Source: Halobacillus faecis (lineage in GTDB: Bacteria > Bacillota > Bacilli > Bacillales > Halobacillaceae). From it: DNA of 64,000 nt. Below are positions 8,935 through 17,264 of this stretch, piece after piece (position 1 is the stretch's first letter; each line of letters opens with the position of its first letter). The stretch covers positions 1 to 64,000 of the forward strand of contig NZ_BJYD01000012.1 in NCBI RefSeq assembly GCF_007991335.1. Direction: 5' to 3'. The notes beneath the pieces were generated by a model. It saw only the letters and a list, made by a program, of their open reading frames with translations. It was not told the DNA's origin and ran no database searches. A program made the position numbers and the translations under genes.

Positions 8935-10245
8935 CTATGATGACGTGTTTGATTCTTTCCAAAGCCGGTCCAGAACGATGACGAGGACAGTACCGACCAA
9001 CAATCCATTGCTTAGTAAGTTTTGTACTATTGCCGGCACACCATTGAAAGCCTCCGGCGGAAGAAACATGAGCCCAATTCCCAATAAGAAAGAAAGTCCT
9101 AAAATGGTAAGTCTCCGCTCATCCAGCGTTTCACTTGTCATGTTGGATAATCCTAGCCCCATCAATTGGACAAAAGTTGCGAGCAAAGCTGCGTTTGCTA
9201 CCGGTGCGGGAATGCCAGAAATAAATGCTACCACCGGAGGGAAGAACGAAAACACGACTAATAATAGAGATGCATATAAAAATGGACGTTTCCTTTTTTG
9301 CCCGGTCAATTGCATGAAACCCGAAGAGGATGCCAGTGAAACGTTAGCTACTGCAGAAAATGCAGCTGTAATTCCATGGTTGACTCCTAGAAAACTGCTT
9401 CCTTTGTTGACCTGATCATAAGTGTACTTTGGTTTTCCGTAGACGGTATGACTGACCGCGATAATAGACGCCACTAGATTTGATAATAAAATGACAGCGG
9501 TAATAAACCCTAAAGGAAGCGTGCCCCAGGTCAGATGAGGCGGTCCCCATGCAAAAAACTCAGGCAGGGAAAATGCTGAGGTTCCTCCTATTTCACTGGC
9601 AGTTCCATTGAAAGTCATGGCATACAATACCCACCCGAAAGCAATTCCAATCAAAACAGCGAAACTTTTCAACCATCCTGTTCCCATAATCGATAGACCG
9701 ATCACAAGCGCAAGCGTAACAAAAGCGACAAGCGCCTGTTTCCCATCCACTGCTTCTGTCGACTGCTGAAGGCCTAACATCCCTTTAAGAAACGTTCCAC
9801 TCAATTGGACGGTCAGTAAAAATAAAAAAGCACCCGTAACGAGTGGTGTGAATACAAAAAGGACACGGTGCGATAAACGGAAGATACCGAACAGGAATAA
9901 AAAAATCCCCGCCCATATCATTGTCCCCTGGAGAACTTGTAATGTTTCCATATAGCTGTCGCCCGACTGCGCCCCGCTATAGGCCATGACGGCAAAAATG
10001 CTGATCCAGAGGCCTGCGGGACCCTCCATAATTGGGAGACGGTGTCCAAAAACACCTTGTAGGAAGGAAGCGATGCCCACGACAAAAAATGTTCGTTGCA
10101 TCAATCCTGCAACCTCATTGAAATTCAATTCAAAAATAGAACCAATAACAATGGGCAGAGCTACTGCACTCGCCAACAAAAATACGAACCATTGAACAGT
10201 CTCTAATGAGCCATCCAAAAACCGTGTAGATCCTTCTTTCTTCAT
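8935..10245 (-). CDS. NCS2 family purine/pyrimidine permease (YwdJ-like)
   Basis: This 436-residue membrane protein has about 12-14 hydrophobic segments and resembles the putative purine/pyrimidine permease YwdJ of B. subtilis. The family (uracil, xanthine and uric acid permeases) uses proton symport. Segments such as IMEGPAGLWISIFAVMAY and PLGFITAVILLSNLVASI fit the NCS2 fold. The substrate cannot be assigned: no purine riboswitch or PurR-type site is obvious upstream. The start is the ATG after GCAGGTGG. It is followed at 30 bases by the N-monooxygenase gene, an unusual pairing. Confidence 0.85.
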   Translation of the reverse strand: MKKEGSTRFLDGSLETVQWFVFLLASAVALPIVIGSIFELNFNEVAGLMQRTFFVVGIASFLQGVFGHRLPIMEGPAGLWISIFAVMAYSGAQSGDSYMETLQVLQGTMIWAGIFLFLFGIFRLSHRVLFVFTPLVTGAFLFLLTVQLSGTFLKGMLGLQQSTEAVDGKQALVAFVTLALVIGLSIMGTGWLKSFAVLIGIAFGWVLYAMTFNGTASEIGGTSAFSLPEFFAWGPPHLTWGTLPLGFITAVILLSNLVASIIAVSHTVYGKPKYTYDQVNKGSSFLGVNHGITAAFSAVANVSLASSSGFMQLTGQKRKRPFLYASLLLVVFSFFPPVVAFISGIPAPVANAALLATFVQLMGLGLSNMTSETLDERRLTILGLSFLLGIGLMFLPPEAFNGVPAIVQNLLSNGLLVGTVLVIVLDRLWKESNTSS

Positions 10246-10322
10246 TGTGCCACCTGCAATCTATGTAATATCTATCCACATCTTACCATAGGGTTCATGA
10301 AATTTAGGTTCTCGCCCATGCT

Positions 10323-10338
10323 CGTTCCACGTGAAACA
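10323..10338. promoter_or_regulatory. parS: parS-like centromere site 1
   Basis: CGTTCCACGTGAAACA differs from the B. subtilis parS consensus TGTTNCACGTGAAACA only at the first base. It lies in the gap between the NCS2 permease and acsA genes, about 30 kb from oriC. Spo0J, encoded at the window end, would bind here, spread and load condensin. That is family knowledge applied to a sequence match. Confidence 0.9.
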
Positions 10339-10357
10339 ACCTTTCAAACGAGCACCC

Positions 10358-10396
10358 AAAAAATGAAAAGCACAGCCCTAAAGCGGGCTGTGCTTT
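10358..10396 (-). terminator. Terminator of acsA
   Basis: On the minus strand AAAGCACAGCCC pairs with GGGCTGTGCTTT around a six-base loop, followed by T-rich sequence. Confidence 0.85.
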
Positions 10397-10402
10397 CTGC
10401 TA

Positions 10403-12112
10403 TTACTCTTCAAGAGTAGATGTATCGCCTGTCGGTAATCCAAGCTCCCAAGATTTCAGGAGACGCCTCATGATCTTACCACTACGCGTTTTAGGAATCG
10501 TATCCTTAATTTCAATTTCCCTTGGAGCGGCGTGAGCACTCAACCCTTTTTTAACGAACTGACGAATGTCTTCGAGCAATTCATCGGATTGTTCGTGCCC
10601 ATCTCTGAGGGTGATGAACGCTTTAATGATTTCTCCGCGTTCAGGGTCCGGTTTCCCGATGACTCCCGCTTCCGCTACTGCTTCGTGTTCGATCAACTTA
10701 CTCTCCACTTCAAATGGGCCAACACGCTCACCGGAAGTGTTGATGACATCATCAAGACGGCCTTGGAACCAGAAATAACCGTCTTCGTCTTGATACGCAC
10801 TATCTCCGGAAACGTACCAGCCATTTAAGAAATAACTTTCATATTTCCCTGGGTTCTTCCATACGGCACGCATCATGGACGGCCATCCCTGTTTGATCGC
10901 AAGGTTCCCCATTTGATTGGCAGGGAGTTCATTCCCTTCATTGTCGACAATGGCAGCTTCAATGCCAGGGAACGGTTTACCCATGGAGCCCGGGCGCATA
11001 TCCATCGCAGGATAGTTACAAATCAACATACCGCCCGTTTCCGTCATCCACCACGTATCATGGATCCGTAAGTCGAAGGCTGAAAGACCCCATGTTACGA
11101 CTTCAGGGTTCAACGGTTCTCCTACACTTAACACGTGACGAAGGGAAGATAGATCATGTTTTTTAGCCACTTCTTCCCCAGCACTCAACAGTTTACGGAA
11201 AGCTGTCGGAGCGGAATACCAGACGGAAACATTTTTCTCTGCAATCGTTCCATACCAATCATCAGGACTGAATCGTCCACCACGAATGACATTCGTCACC
11301 CCATTTAACCATGGAGCAAAGATTCCGTAACTTGTCCCTGTCACCCAGCCTGGGTCTGCTGTACACCAGTACACATCATCTTCTTTTAGGTCCAGCACCC
11401 ATTTACCTGTTTGGTAATGTTGGAGCATGGCATTGTGGACGTGGTAAACTCCTTTCGGCTTGCCTGTTGAACCAGACGTGTAGTGAAGAAGCATCCCGTC
11501 TTCAAGGTCCACCCATTCGATATCAAATTCATCTGATGCTTTCTCCATTTCCTCTTCATAAGAAATGTAGTTGCCAGGTGCATCGCCGCCGACAAGCACG
11601 ACTTGCTTCAAGTTCGGAAGCTCATCTGCCGGCACACGCTCAAGCAATTCAGGAGTCGTAATGAGCATTGTCGCTTCACTGTCCTCCAAGCGGTCTCGTA
11701 CGGCTTGTTCCATAAATGCTTCAAACAGCGGTCCAGCAATCGCTCCTACTTTAAGAATACCAAGGAAGGCGGCATAAAACTCCGGGCTTCTCGGCATGAA
11801 AAGAAAGACACGATCGCCTTTTTCTATATTGTGTTTTTTCAGTACATTTGCGAATTGATTACTTTTCAGCTTCAAATCTTCAAAAGTAAGGGTCTCTTCT
11901 CTATCCGGTGCAGAGTAGATCAGAGCTGCCTGATCCTTCTTATCAGGGTTTTCTGCATGGCGATCGACGGCTTCATAGGCAATGTTAACTTTGCCTGTCT
12001 CGTTCCATGAGAACTGTTCTTTCACTTCTTCCCACTGGAAATTCTCATACGCTTCTTTGTAGTTTTCCATGTTGTGATTGCCTGATCGAGCTGGAATTGG
12101 TTTCATGTCCAT
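10403..12112 (-). CDS. acsA: Acetyl-CoA synthetase (AMP-forming)
   Basis: This protein of about 569 residues is very close in pattern to B. subtilis AcsA: P-loop YTSGSTGKPKG, the WWMTETGG core motif, YVSGDSAY and the C-terminal PKTRSGKIMRR with the catalytic, acetylatable lysine. It activates acetate to acetyl-CoA during overflow-acetate reuse. Several in-frame starts exist; I prefer the ATG at 12112 (MDMKPIPARSG) because GAGGTGAT ends seven bases before it. A cre-like site lies about 30 bases upstream, consistent with CcpA control as known for acsA. No acuABC genes are adjacent (in B. subtilis they are divergent), so regulation by acetylation cannot be read here. Confidence 0.95.
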   Translation of the reverse strand: MDMKPIPARSGNHNMENYKEAYENFQWEEVKEQFSWNETGKVNIAYEAVDRHAENPDKKDQAALIYSAPDREETLTFEDLKLKSNQFANVLKKHNIEKGDRVFLFMPRSPEFYAAFLGILKVGAIAGPLFEAFMEQAVRDRLEDSEATMLITTPELLERVPADELPNLKQVVLVGGDAPGNYISYEEEMEKASDEFDIEWVDLEDGMLLHYTSGSTGKPKGVYHVHNAMLQHYQTGKWVLDLKEDDVYWCTADPGWVTGTSYGIFAPWLNGVTNVIRGGRFSPDDWYGTIAEKNVSVWYSAPTAFRKLLSAGEEVAKKHDLSSLRHVLSVGEPLNPEVVTWGLSAFDLRIHDTWWMTETGGMLICNYPAMDMRPGSMGKPFPGIEAAIVDNEGNELPANQMGNLAIKQGWPSMMRAVWKNPGKYESYFLNGWYVSGDSAYQDEDGYFWFQGRLDDVINTSGERVGPFEVESKLIEHEAVAEAGVIGKPDPERGEIIKAFITLRDGHEQSDELLEDIRQFVKKGLSAHAAPREIEIKDTIPKTRSGKIMRRLLKSWELGLPTGDTSTLEE

Positions 12113-12138
12113 ATTCATCATCACCTCATAAGAATGTT

Positions 12139-12153
12139 TTGTAAACGTTTTCC
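12139..12153. promoter_or_regulatory. cre-like site upstream of acsA
   Basis: TTGTAAACGTTTTCC matches the CcpA operator pattern WTGNAARCGNWWWCA except for the last base. It lies just upstream of the acsA ribosome-binding site, where binding would block transcription. The role is inferred from the match and from known acsA repression in B. subtilis. Confidence 0.6.
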
Positions 12154-12361
12154 TTTTGTGGCTGAAGAAAGCTCTGATCCTTTCAGAGCCACGAACTGCA
12201 TACTTTTCTGAAAATTTTATGAATTACTTCTATTGTAGGGGATTTCTACTCATATTTAAAGTGTTATCTCCAAAGATTTACAGAATTAGGACAAGGGAAC
12301 GAGGTAAATTGACAGCATTCTTCTCTGTTTATATAATGAAACGAGCATAATAGCTTCATAA

Positions 12362-12450
12362 TAGAGGTTTCTTAGCTAACCCCTCTATAAAAAACTAAGG
12401 ACCACGTCTTTTGATAAGCCGCAGCCCTTAGCCGCTGCGGCTTTTTTATT
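12362..12450 (+). promoter_or_regulatory. preQ1-I riboswitch with transcription terminator
   Basis: AGAGG pairs with CCTCT to form the aptamer hairpin (12363-12386), followed by the A-rich tail ATAAAAAACTAAGG; CTTAG in the loop can pair with CTAAG of the tail, the H-type pseudoknot of the preQ1-I class. A terminator follows (AAGCCGCAGC with GCTGCGGCTT and a T run, 12416-12447). The tail CTAAGG is also complementary to CCTTAG (12426-12431) in the terminator loop, offering an alternative fold. It controls queF. Confidence 0.93.
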
Positions 12451-12478
12451 GAAAATACATTAAAAAGGAGCATGACTC

Positions 12479-12973
12479 ATGCCAGGACGCAACGATCAAG
12501 ACCTTGATTTATCACTCCTTGGTAACCAAGGAACTTCCTATTCTTTCGAGTATGACCCGGATGTCCTCGAAACATTTGATAACCAGCACCCGAACCGTGA
12601 CTATTTCGTTAAATTCAACTGTCCGGAATTCACAACCCTATGCCCGAAGACCCGCCAGCCTGATTTTGCAACCATCTATATCAGCTATATTCCAAATGTG
12701 AAAATGGTGGAAAGTAAGTCACTCAAACTCTATCTTTTCAGCTTCCGGAACCACGGAGATTTCCACGAAGATAGTGTGAATACAATCATGAACGACCTGA
12801 TTGACTTAATGGATCCCCGTTACATTGAAGTGTGGGGTAAGTTCACCCCTCGTGGCGGGATTTCCATTGACCCATTCTGCAATTACGGAAAACCAGGCAC
12901 GAAATTTGAACAAATGGCGGATCATCGCTTGATGAATCATGATCTTTACCCTGAAAAAGTCGATAACCGATAA
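12479..12973 (+). CDS. queF: NADPH-dependent 7-cyano-7-deazaguanine reductase
   Basis: QueF reduces preQ0 to preQ1 in queuosine synthesis. At 164 residues it is the short unimodular type. The catalytic cysteine C55 ([11 protein letters not shown]), D62 and the [12 protein letters not shown] and NHGDFHE segments with E97 are all present at the positions known for the B. subtilis enzyme. An AAGGAG site precedes the ATG. It stands alone: queC, queD and queE, which form an operon with queF in B. subtilis, are not adjacent. The preQ1-I riboswitch upstream gives product feedback. Confidence 0.97.
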   Translation: MPGRNDQDLDLSLLGNQGTSYSFEYDPDVLETFDNQHPNRDYFVKFNCPEFTTLCPKTRQPDFATIYISYIPNVKMVESKSLKLYLFSFRNHGDFHEDSVNTIMNDLIDLMDPRYIEVWGKFTPRGGISIDPFCNYGKPGTKFEQMADHRLMNHDLYPEKVDNR

Positions 12974-13006
12974 AAAAAGAGCTGCGACAAATATCGCAGC
13001 TCTTTT
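12974..13006. terminator. Bidirectional terminator between queF and aldA
   Basis: AAAAGAGCTGCGA pairs with TCGCAGCTCTTTT. A/T runs on both sides let it serve both convergent genes. Confidence 0.85.
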
Positions 13007-13012
13007 GCTTGT

Positions 13013-14464
13013 TTATTTTTTATCATCTTTATACTGCATATAAACGACTTGGGTGACAAGGAAATCTTCCATTCCGTGTTTCCCATCCGCTCCACCAAGT
13101 CCTGACTTCCTCATTCCTGCATGATAGCCCTGGACAGCTTCGAAGTTTTCACGATTTACGAACGTTTCACCGAACTTCAGTTCATTCACGACACGCATAG
13201 CTTCATTCATGTCTTCGGTATAAACAGAGGAGGATAATCCGTAATCTGTATCATTTCCTTTTTCAATCGCCTCATCCAATGTTTTGAATGTCGTCACAGG
13301 GATGACCGGACCGAAGATCTCTTCCTGTATAATCTTCATTTCATGGTTTACATTTGTAAGGATCGTCGGCTTATAAAAATAACCTTTGTCTAAGTCTCCA
13401 CGTTCTCCTCCAATTTCAACTTTCGCTCCTGCATCGACCGCTTCTTTTACCATGCTCTCCACTTCTTCAAGGCGATCTTTACTTACAAGAGGACCGACAT
13501 CCGCTTCCTTATTTTCACGAGGATCGCCCATGGTTATTGATTCAAATTTATGACGTAACTTAGCGATAAGCTCATCCGCCACACTTTCATGAACGTAGAC
13601 ACGCTCAGCGTTTGTACACGCTTGTCCATTATTAGCGAGGCGGGATGTTGTAATGCTTTCAGCTGCAACATCCAGATCCGCATTAGCCGTGACAATGGCA
13701 GGTGCTTTCCCTCCAAGCTCCAAATTCACTTTGGTAATATTCTGTGCCGCTGCTTCCATTACTTTCGTTCCTGCGGGCACACTCCCCGTCATGGATATCA
13801 TGTGCACGTTTGGATGAGAAGCAAGGGTATTCCCGATTTCTGAACCTGTACCTGTCACCACGTTATATACCCCTTTTGGAATCTCGTCCATCGAGTCAAC
13901 GATTTTTGTGAATTCCATCGCGGTGTTCGGTGTCTGCTGACTTGGTTTTAATACTAATGTATTTCCTGTTACAAGTGCCGTGGCTACTTTACGGGCTAAA
14001 ATGAACACAGGGAAATTCCAAGGGACAATCCCCGCCACCACTCCGATCGGCTTTTTATAAATGAAGATATTCTCATTCTTACGGTCACTTGGTACAATTT
14101 CTCCTTCAATCCTACGTGCCCACTCAGACATGTAACGGAAATAATCGATGGCAAGGTCTACTTCTCCACTGGCAAGCTCATAATCTTTCCCTTGCTCTTC
14201 TTGGAGTAAATCAATAAAAGTCGCACGGTTTTCTTCAATACGATCTCCGAGTTTCCTGACGATTTTTCCGCGTTCAATATTGGGTGTTAGTTCCCATCCT
14301 TTTTGCGCTTCAAATGCTGCTTTCACCGCACGATTCACATCGTCCTCGGTGCCTTTAGGTATTTGAGAAATGACCTCTTCGGTCGCCGGATTTAAAATAT
14401 CAATCCATTCAGACCCATTTGATTCTGTATATTCTCCGTTAATGTAAAGTTTATGTTGCTGCAT
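13013..14464 (-). CDS. Aldehyde dehydrogenase, lactaldehyde dehydrogenase (AldA) type
   Basis: This 483-residue NAD(P)-dependent aldehyde dehydrogenase has the active-site NNGQACTNAERVYV cysteine, the catalytic glutamate in LELGGKAPAIV, and PWNFP and SMTGSVPAG in the nucleotide site. The C-terminal part FGETFVNRENFEAVQGYHAG closely resembles E. coli AldA (lactaldehyde/glycolaldehyde dehydrogenase). The substrate is thus inferred as a small hydroxy-aldehyde. The start at 14464 follows AGGAGGT by eight bases; the longer frame has no site. It is monocistronic, with a repeat-filled gap upstream. Confidence 0.85.
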   Translation of the reverse strand: MQQHKLYINGEYTESNGSEWIDILNPATEEVISQIPKGTEDDVNRAVKAAFEAQKGWELTPNIERGKIVRKLGDRIEENRATFIDLLQEEQGKDYELASGEVDLAIDYFRYMSEWARRIEGEIVPSDRKNENIFIYKKPIGVVAGIVPWNFPVFILARKVATALVTGNTLVLKPSQQTPNTAMEFTKIVDSMDEIPKGVYNVVTGTGSEIGNTLASHPNVHMISMTGSVPAGTKVMEAAAQNITKVNLELGGKAPAIVTANADLDVAAESITTSRLANNGQACTNAERVYVHESVADELIAKLRHKFESITMGDPRENKEADVGPLVSKDRLEEVESMVKEAVDAGAKVEIGGERGDLDKGYFYKPTILTNVNHEMKIIQEEIFGPVIPVTTFKTLDEAIEKGNDTDYGLSSSVYTEDMNEAMRVVNELKFGETFVNRENFEAVQGYHAGMRKSGLGGADGKHGMEDFLVTQVVYMQYKDDKK

Positions 14465-14529
14465 GAAAGATGACCTCCTGTTGGGATTTACCATTTTCAT
14501 TCCCCCTGAGATAGAGAATAAACAAACTA

Positions 14530-14815
14530 GTGTTCAACAATATGGCAGGATTGCGGAAGACTCGATTTCGAGATGTTTCGGGGTTCGTTGCTTGGGATGA
14601 GCGTCAGGGATGGCTGGGAAGCTACTCGCTTTCCTGTGGGGGAGTGGTGAGCTTCCTCGGACTACGTCCTACGGGATCTCACCTACCTCCTTTCTCCCAC
14701 GGGAGTCTCGCAGCTTCCCAGCCACCCTATTCGTATTATGTGGGTAACGAACCCCTATACCGAGGGAGACTGCCTTTCACTATCCTGGTATTATACGCAT
14801 AAAACGCTATATAGC
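14530..14815. repeat. Dispersed intergenic inverted repeat, copy 2
   Basis: The left end GGCAGGATTGCGGAAGACTC and TTTCGAGATGTTTC are shared with copies 1 and 4. GGGGTTCGTTGC near 14580 is inverted as GTAACGAACCCC near 14745, and GATGGCTGGGAAGC is inverted as GCTTCCCAGCCACC, so the whole element can fold on itself. Open frames inside it lack ribosome-binding sites and are not called. Confidence 0.7.
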
Positions 14816-14867
14816 AAGCTTCAAGCGCCAAAAATAGCCACCGTGGGAGTTTGTTTTTCTTCTATTT

Positions 14868-15110
14868 TCACTGGGATATAAGCTTCTTATTCTGGATGTG
14901 GTTTCGAGATACATATATGGTCAAGGGGCGGAGGGAAATGGTGAGACTCCTATGGGACGTGTGGGACAGGTGAGACCCCGGAAGGCGTAGCCTGAGGAGG
15001 CTCACCGCCCGCCCCATGGAAAGCGAACCATTTCCCGCAGCCCCTAAACGCACACAAAAGCCTCGAAACTGAGTCTTCCAGAATAGGGAGCTTATCTGCA
15101 ATGGCTAAGT
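14868..15110. repeat. Dispersed intergenic inverted repeat, copy 3
   Basis: The left end ATAAGCTTCTTATTCTGGA is an imperfect inverted copy of the right end CCAGAATAGGGAGCTTAT. The inner part contains GGTGAGACCCCGGAAGG and GAGGAGGCTCACC, the arms of a long hairpin, and GAAAGCGAACCATTTCCC mirroring GGGAAATGGTGAG. It directly follows copy 2, so the aldA to 15-kb gap is almost wholly repeat. Confidence 0.7.
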
Positions 15111-15122
15111 GTTATTTTGGGC

Positions 15123-15152
15123 ATAAAAAAAAGCCCTGTGGGGACAGGACTT
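15123..15152 (-). terminator. Terminator of the 83-residue gene
   Basis: On the minus strand AAGTCCTG pairs with CAGGGCTT, followed by eight T. It abuts the stop codon. Confidence 0.75.
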
Positions 15153-15403
15153 TACCATTCGAGGATGAAACCTTTGATTTTCTTGCCATCACCGGACTCT
15201 GATTGCTGCTCAGCCTCGAAATAAGGATCCTCTTCCTTAAAATGATAAGAGATTGTTTCCGGCTTGAGATAAAGCTTGTACTCTAAATCAGTGACCTTTG
15301 GCAGGGAAATGTCGGCAACTGTCGTTTGGTCACCCTCCTCATCAATAAGAAGAATATCAATGTGGTCATACCCATGTGCAACTAAGTGTTCTTTTAAATC
15401 CAT
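15152..15403 (-). CDS. Small acidic protein of unknown function
   Basis: This 83-residue acidic protein (MDLKEHLVAHGYDHIDILLI start, ending GKKIKGFILEW) has alternating strand-like segments (IDILLIDEEGD, TVADISLPK). It matches no family I can name with confidence. Support for its being real: a GGAGG site seven to eight bases before the ATG, a terminator right after the stop and codon use like its neighbours. It has no membrane span, no cysteine and no signal peptide. Confidence 0.65.
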   Translation of the reverse strand: MDLKEHLVAHGYDHIDILLIDEEGDQTTVADISLPKVTDLEYKLYLKPETISYHFKEEDPYFEAEQQSESGDGKKIKGFILEW

Positions 15404-15512
15404 AAACGACGCCTCCGTCCAATTATTCTAGTCCCCTGATACCCTTTTCCAAACCTCGAGAAACGTTTGATTTTATGTAACAGCGGGAAAAGATTCCCGC
15501 TTTGTTTATTTA

Positions 15513-15623
15513 TTAGTATCCATAACCGTATCCACGGCCACCCATATAAGATGCACCGATGATGATCAAAAGGATGAACAAAACAACCAATAGCGCGAAA
15601 CCGCCACCGTATCCTCCGCTCAT
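15513..15623 (-). CDS. YjcZ-type small sporulation membrane peptide
   Basis: This 36-residue peptide begins [17 protein letters not shown], has one membrane helix (about residues 9-24) and ends GGRGYGYGY. This glycine/tyrosine-rich layout is typical of the YjcZ family of short sporulation proteins found in many copies in Bacillaceae. A GGGGGG-containing site lies five to eight bases before the ATG. The gene is well below usual gene-finding cutoffs. Function in the spore is not established for the family. Confidence 0.85.
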   Translation of the reverse strand: MSGGYGGGFALLVVLFILLIIIGASYMGGRGYGYGY

Positions 15624-15726
15624 TCCATTCCCCCCTCTCTTCTTACTTTACTACCTTATTCAGAAGGGAATAAGAAGGCAGGGCATGAGCGGAATTTAAA
15701 CTTTTTTCTTCTTTTCATTCACAACG

Positions 15727-16383
15727 TCAGAAAGGGAAGACACGCTTGATAGAAAGGAGGGCAAAGTATAAGGACTGGACAAAAAAAGCCACTCCCCAAA
15801 AAGGGGCAGGGATAAATTTTGTCGCTCTTGCCAAGTTTGCTGCATCACCGGCTTGTCCTGGTGACACGAAGCTGATCCACATCACCTCAAATGCACTGGT
15901 CACAGACTCGACAAGGACGAGCGAAGCAAGAAACAATAAGACATACTGGACCACCTGTTCATGACCGGTTCTCAACAGCCATACAAACCCAGCTCCAAAT
16001 GTAAGGATCCAGAAGATGCCATAAACATTCCTCACCCAGAATAAGAGATTGATAGCAAGGAACGCTATTAATAGGTAAACCATCCACTTATACTGACCAC
16101 GACTAATGAGGAAAAAAAAGACGAACGCGAAGAAAGAGGCAAATACATAGCCGGCTAAGCTTGTTAATACTTGCCCGATCCATGATGTATGTCCGGTCAA
16201 AGCAAAACCGGACGTATTGGGAAGCAGAGAGATTCTCCTAACTTCTCCACCTGTAATCAATGCCATCAGGGAATGACCACTCTCGTGGATCATAGTATTC
16301 AAGATAGCGAAATACTTCCCTATGACTGGGAGTTGTGTGAGCAATAAAGCAAGGATAAGTGTGGAAAGAACTTGTAATTTCAT
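15727..16383 (-). CDS. M50-like (M50B) membrane metalloprotease
   Basis: This 218-residue polytopic membrane protein has the zinc motif HESGH near residue 34 inside NTMIHESGHSLMALITGG, and about six hydrophobic segments. The pattern fits the M50B-like peptidase family found in Bacillaceae, whose physiological substrate is unknown. A second zinc ligand cannot be assigned with certainty: NLLFWVRNVYG holds an N, not the usual D. Starts: the ATG at 16383 has AAGGAG eight bases upstream. It is divergent from modA. Confidence 0.75.
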   Translation of the reverse strand: MKLQVLSTLILALLLTQLPVIGKYFAILNTMIHESGHSLMALITGGEVRRISLLPNTSGFALTGHTSWIGQVLTSLAGYVFASFFAFVFFFLISRGQYKWMVYLLIAFLAINLLFWVRNVYGIFWILTFGAGFVWLLRTGHEQVVQYVLLFLASLVLVESVTSAFEVMWISFVSPGQAGDAANLARATKFIPAPFWGVAFFVQSLYFALLSIKRVFPF

Positions 16384-16412
16384 AAAGCGCACTCCTTTCT
16401 TTATGACCTTTT

Positions 16413-16440
16413 AATCGCTTTCTACTGACATATAACGTAT
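16413..16440. promoter_or_regulatory. Imperfect inverted repeat in the modA promoter region
   Basis: ATCGCTTTCTA and ATATAACGTAT are separated by five bases in the gap between the M50 gene and modA. The two halves recall the ModE operator halves (ATCGCTATATA and TATATAACGAT). No ModE gene is in the window, so the assignment is tentative. Confidence 0.25.
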
Positions 16441-16478
16441 CTTAAGAATAGAACCAATGGTAACAAAGGGGAATAGAC

Positions 16479-17264
16479 ATGCGAAAGTTAACATGGATAT
16501 GGAGTATGATGATTTTACTAATCTTATGCAGTTGCACTTCTCCATCAGATTCTAATGACACGAACATAAGAATAGCAGCTGCTGCAAGTCTAAAAGACGT
16601 CCTGGAAGAGCTAACTCCTCATTTTGAGGAAAAATATAATATAGAAGTAGAAACCATATATGGAGGATCAGGTAAACTGGCAAGACAGATTGAACAAGGA
16701 GCTCCTGTAGACGTGTTCTTGTCTGCAGATCTTCGCTGGATTGAATTACTTAAGGAACAGGATCTTGTCGAAAAGGATACATACATAGAATTTGCCACAA
16801 ACCGGATTGTGCTTATTGGTGATGAATCTAAGAGTCGTTTGGACACGATTCAGGAACTGGAACTTACAGAAAGCGAACAGCTGGCCGTCGGTAATCCGGA
16901 GAGTGTGCCTGCTGGTACTTATACGAAACAGACGCTCGAAAGGATTCAGCTTTGGAGAAAGTTGAAGGATCAGATGGTATTTGGAAGTGATGTCAGACAA
17001 GTTCTTGCTTATGTCGAATCCGGGCAGGTGGACTATGGTTTTGTTTATGCCAGTGATGCCTTGATTTCCGATCAGGTGACCACTCTTACACAAGTTGACC
17101 CTACCTTCCACGATTCGATTGTATATCCGGGAATCGTTCTTTCAAAAAGCCGGACTAAGGACCAAGGGCAGAAATTTCTTACCTTTTTAACCAGTGACCA
17201 TGCAACAGAAAAATACAAAGCTTATGGATTCAATCCTATGAGAGGTGGAAAGATAGAACAATGA
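16479..17264 (+). CDS. modA: Molybdate ABC transporter substrate-binding lipoprotein
   Basis: This 261-residue lipoprotein has a signal peptide ending in lipobox LCSC (C19). The mature part shows ModA signatures: IRIAAAASLKDVLEEL, YGGSGKLARQIEQGAPVDVFLSAD split over two lobes, and later GFVYASDA. It delivers molybdate (or tungstate) to ModB. The gene overlaps modB by four bases (ATGA), so the two are translationally coupled. It has the purine-rich AAAGGGGA before the ATG. Confidence 0.93.
   Translation: MRKLTWIWSMMILLILCSCTSPSDSNDTNIRIAAAASLKDVLEELTPHFEEKYNIEVETIYGGSGKLARQIEQGAPVDVFLSADLRWIELLKEQDLVEKDTYIEFATNRIVLIGDESKSRLDTIQELELTESEQLAVGNPESVPAGTYTKQTLERIQLWRKLKDQMVFGSDVRQVLAYVESGQVDYGFVYASDALISDQVTTLTQVDPTFHDSIVYPGIVLSKSRTKDQGQKFLTFLTSDHATEKYKAYGFNPMRGGKIEQ

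Noticed and set aside
14530-14802. 90-codon open frame inside repeat copy 2
   Set aside because: It lies wholly within a self-complementary repeat, lacks a ribosome-binding site and reads through both hairpin arms.
15465-15480. cre-like AGAAACGTTTGA before the YjcZ-type gene terminus
   Set aside because: Poor flanking match and no promoter nearby.
15482-15502. Hairpin AGCGGGAA/TTCCCGCT after the YjcZ-type gene
   Set aside because: Stem is good but no T run follows on the minus strand, so a terminator was not called.
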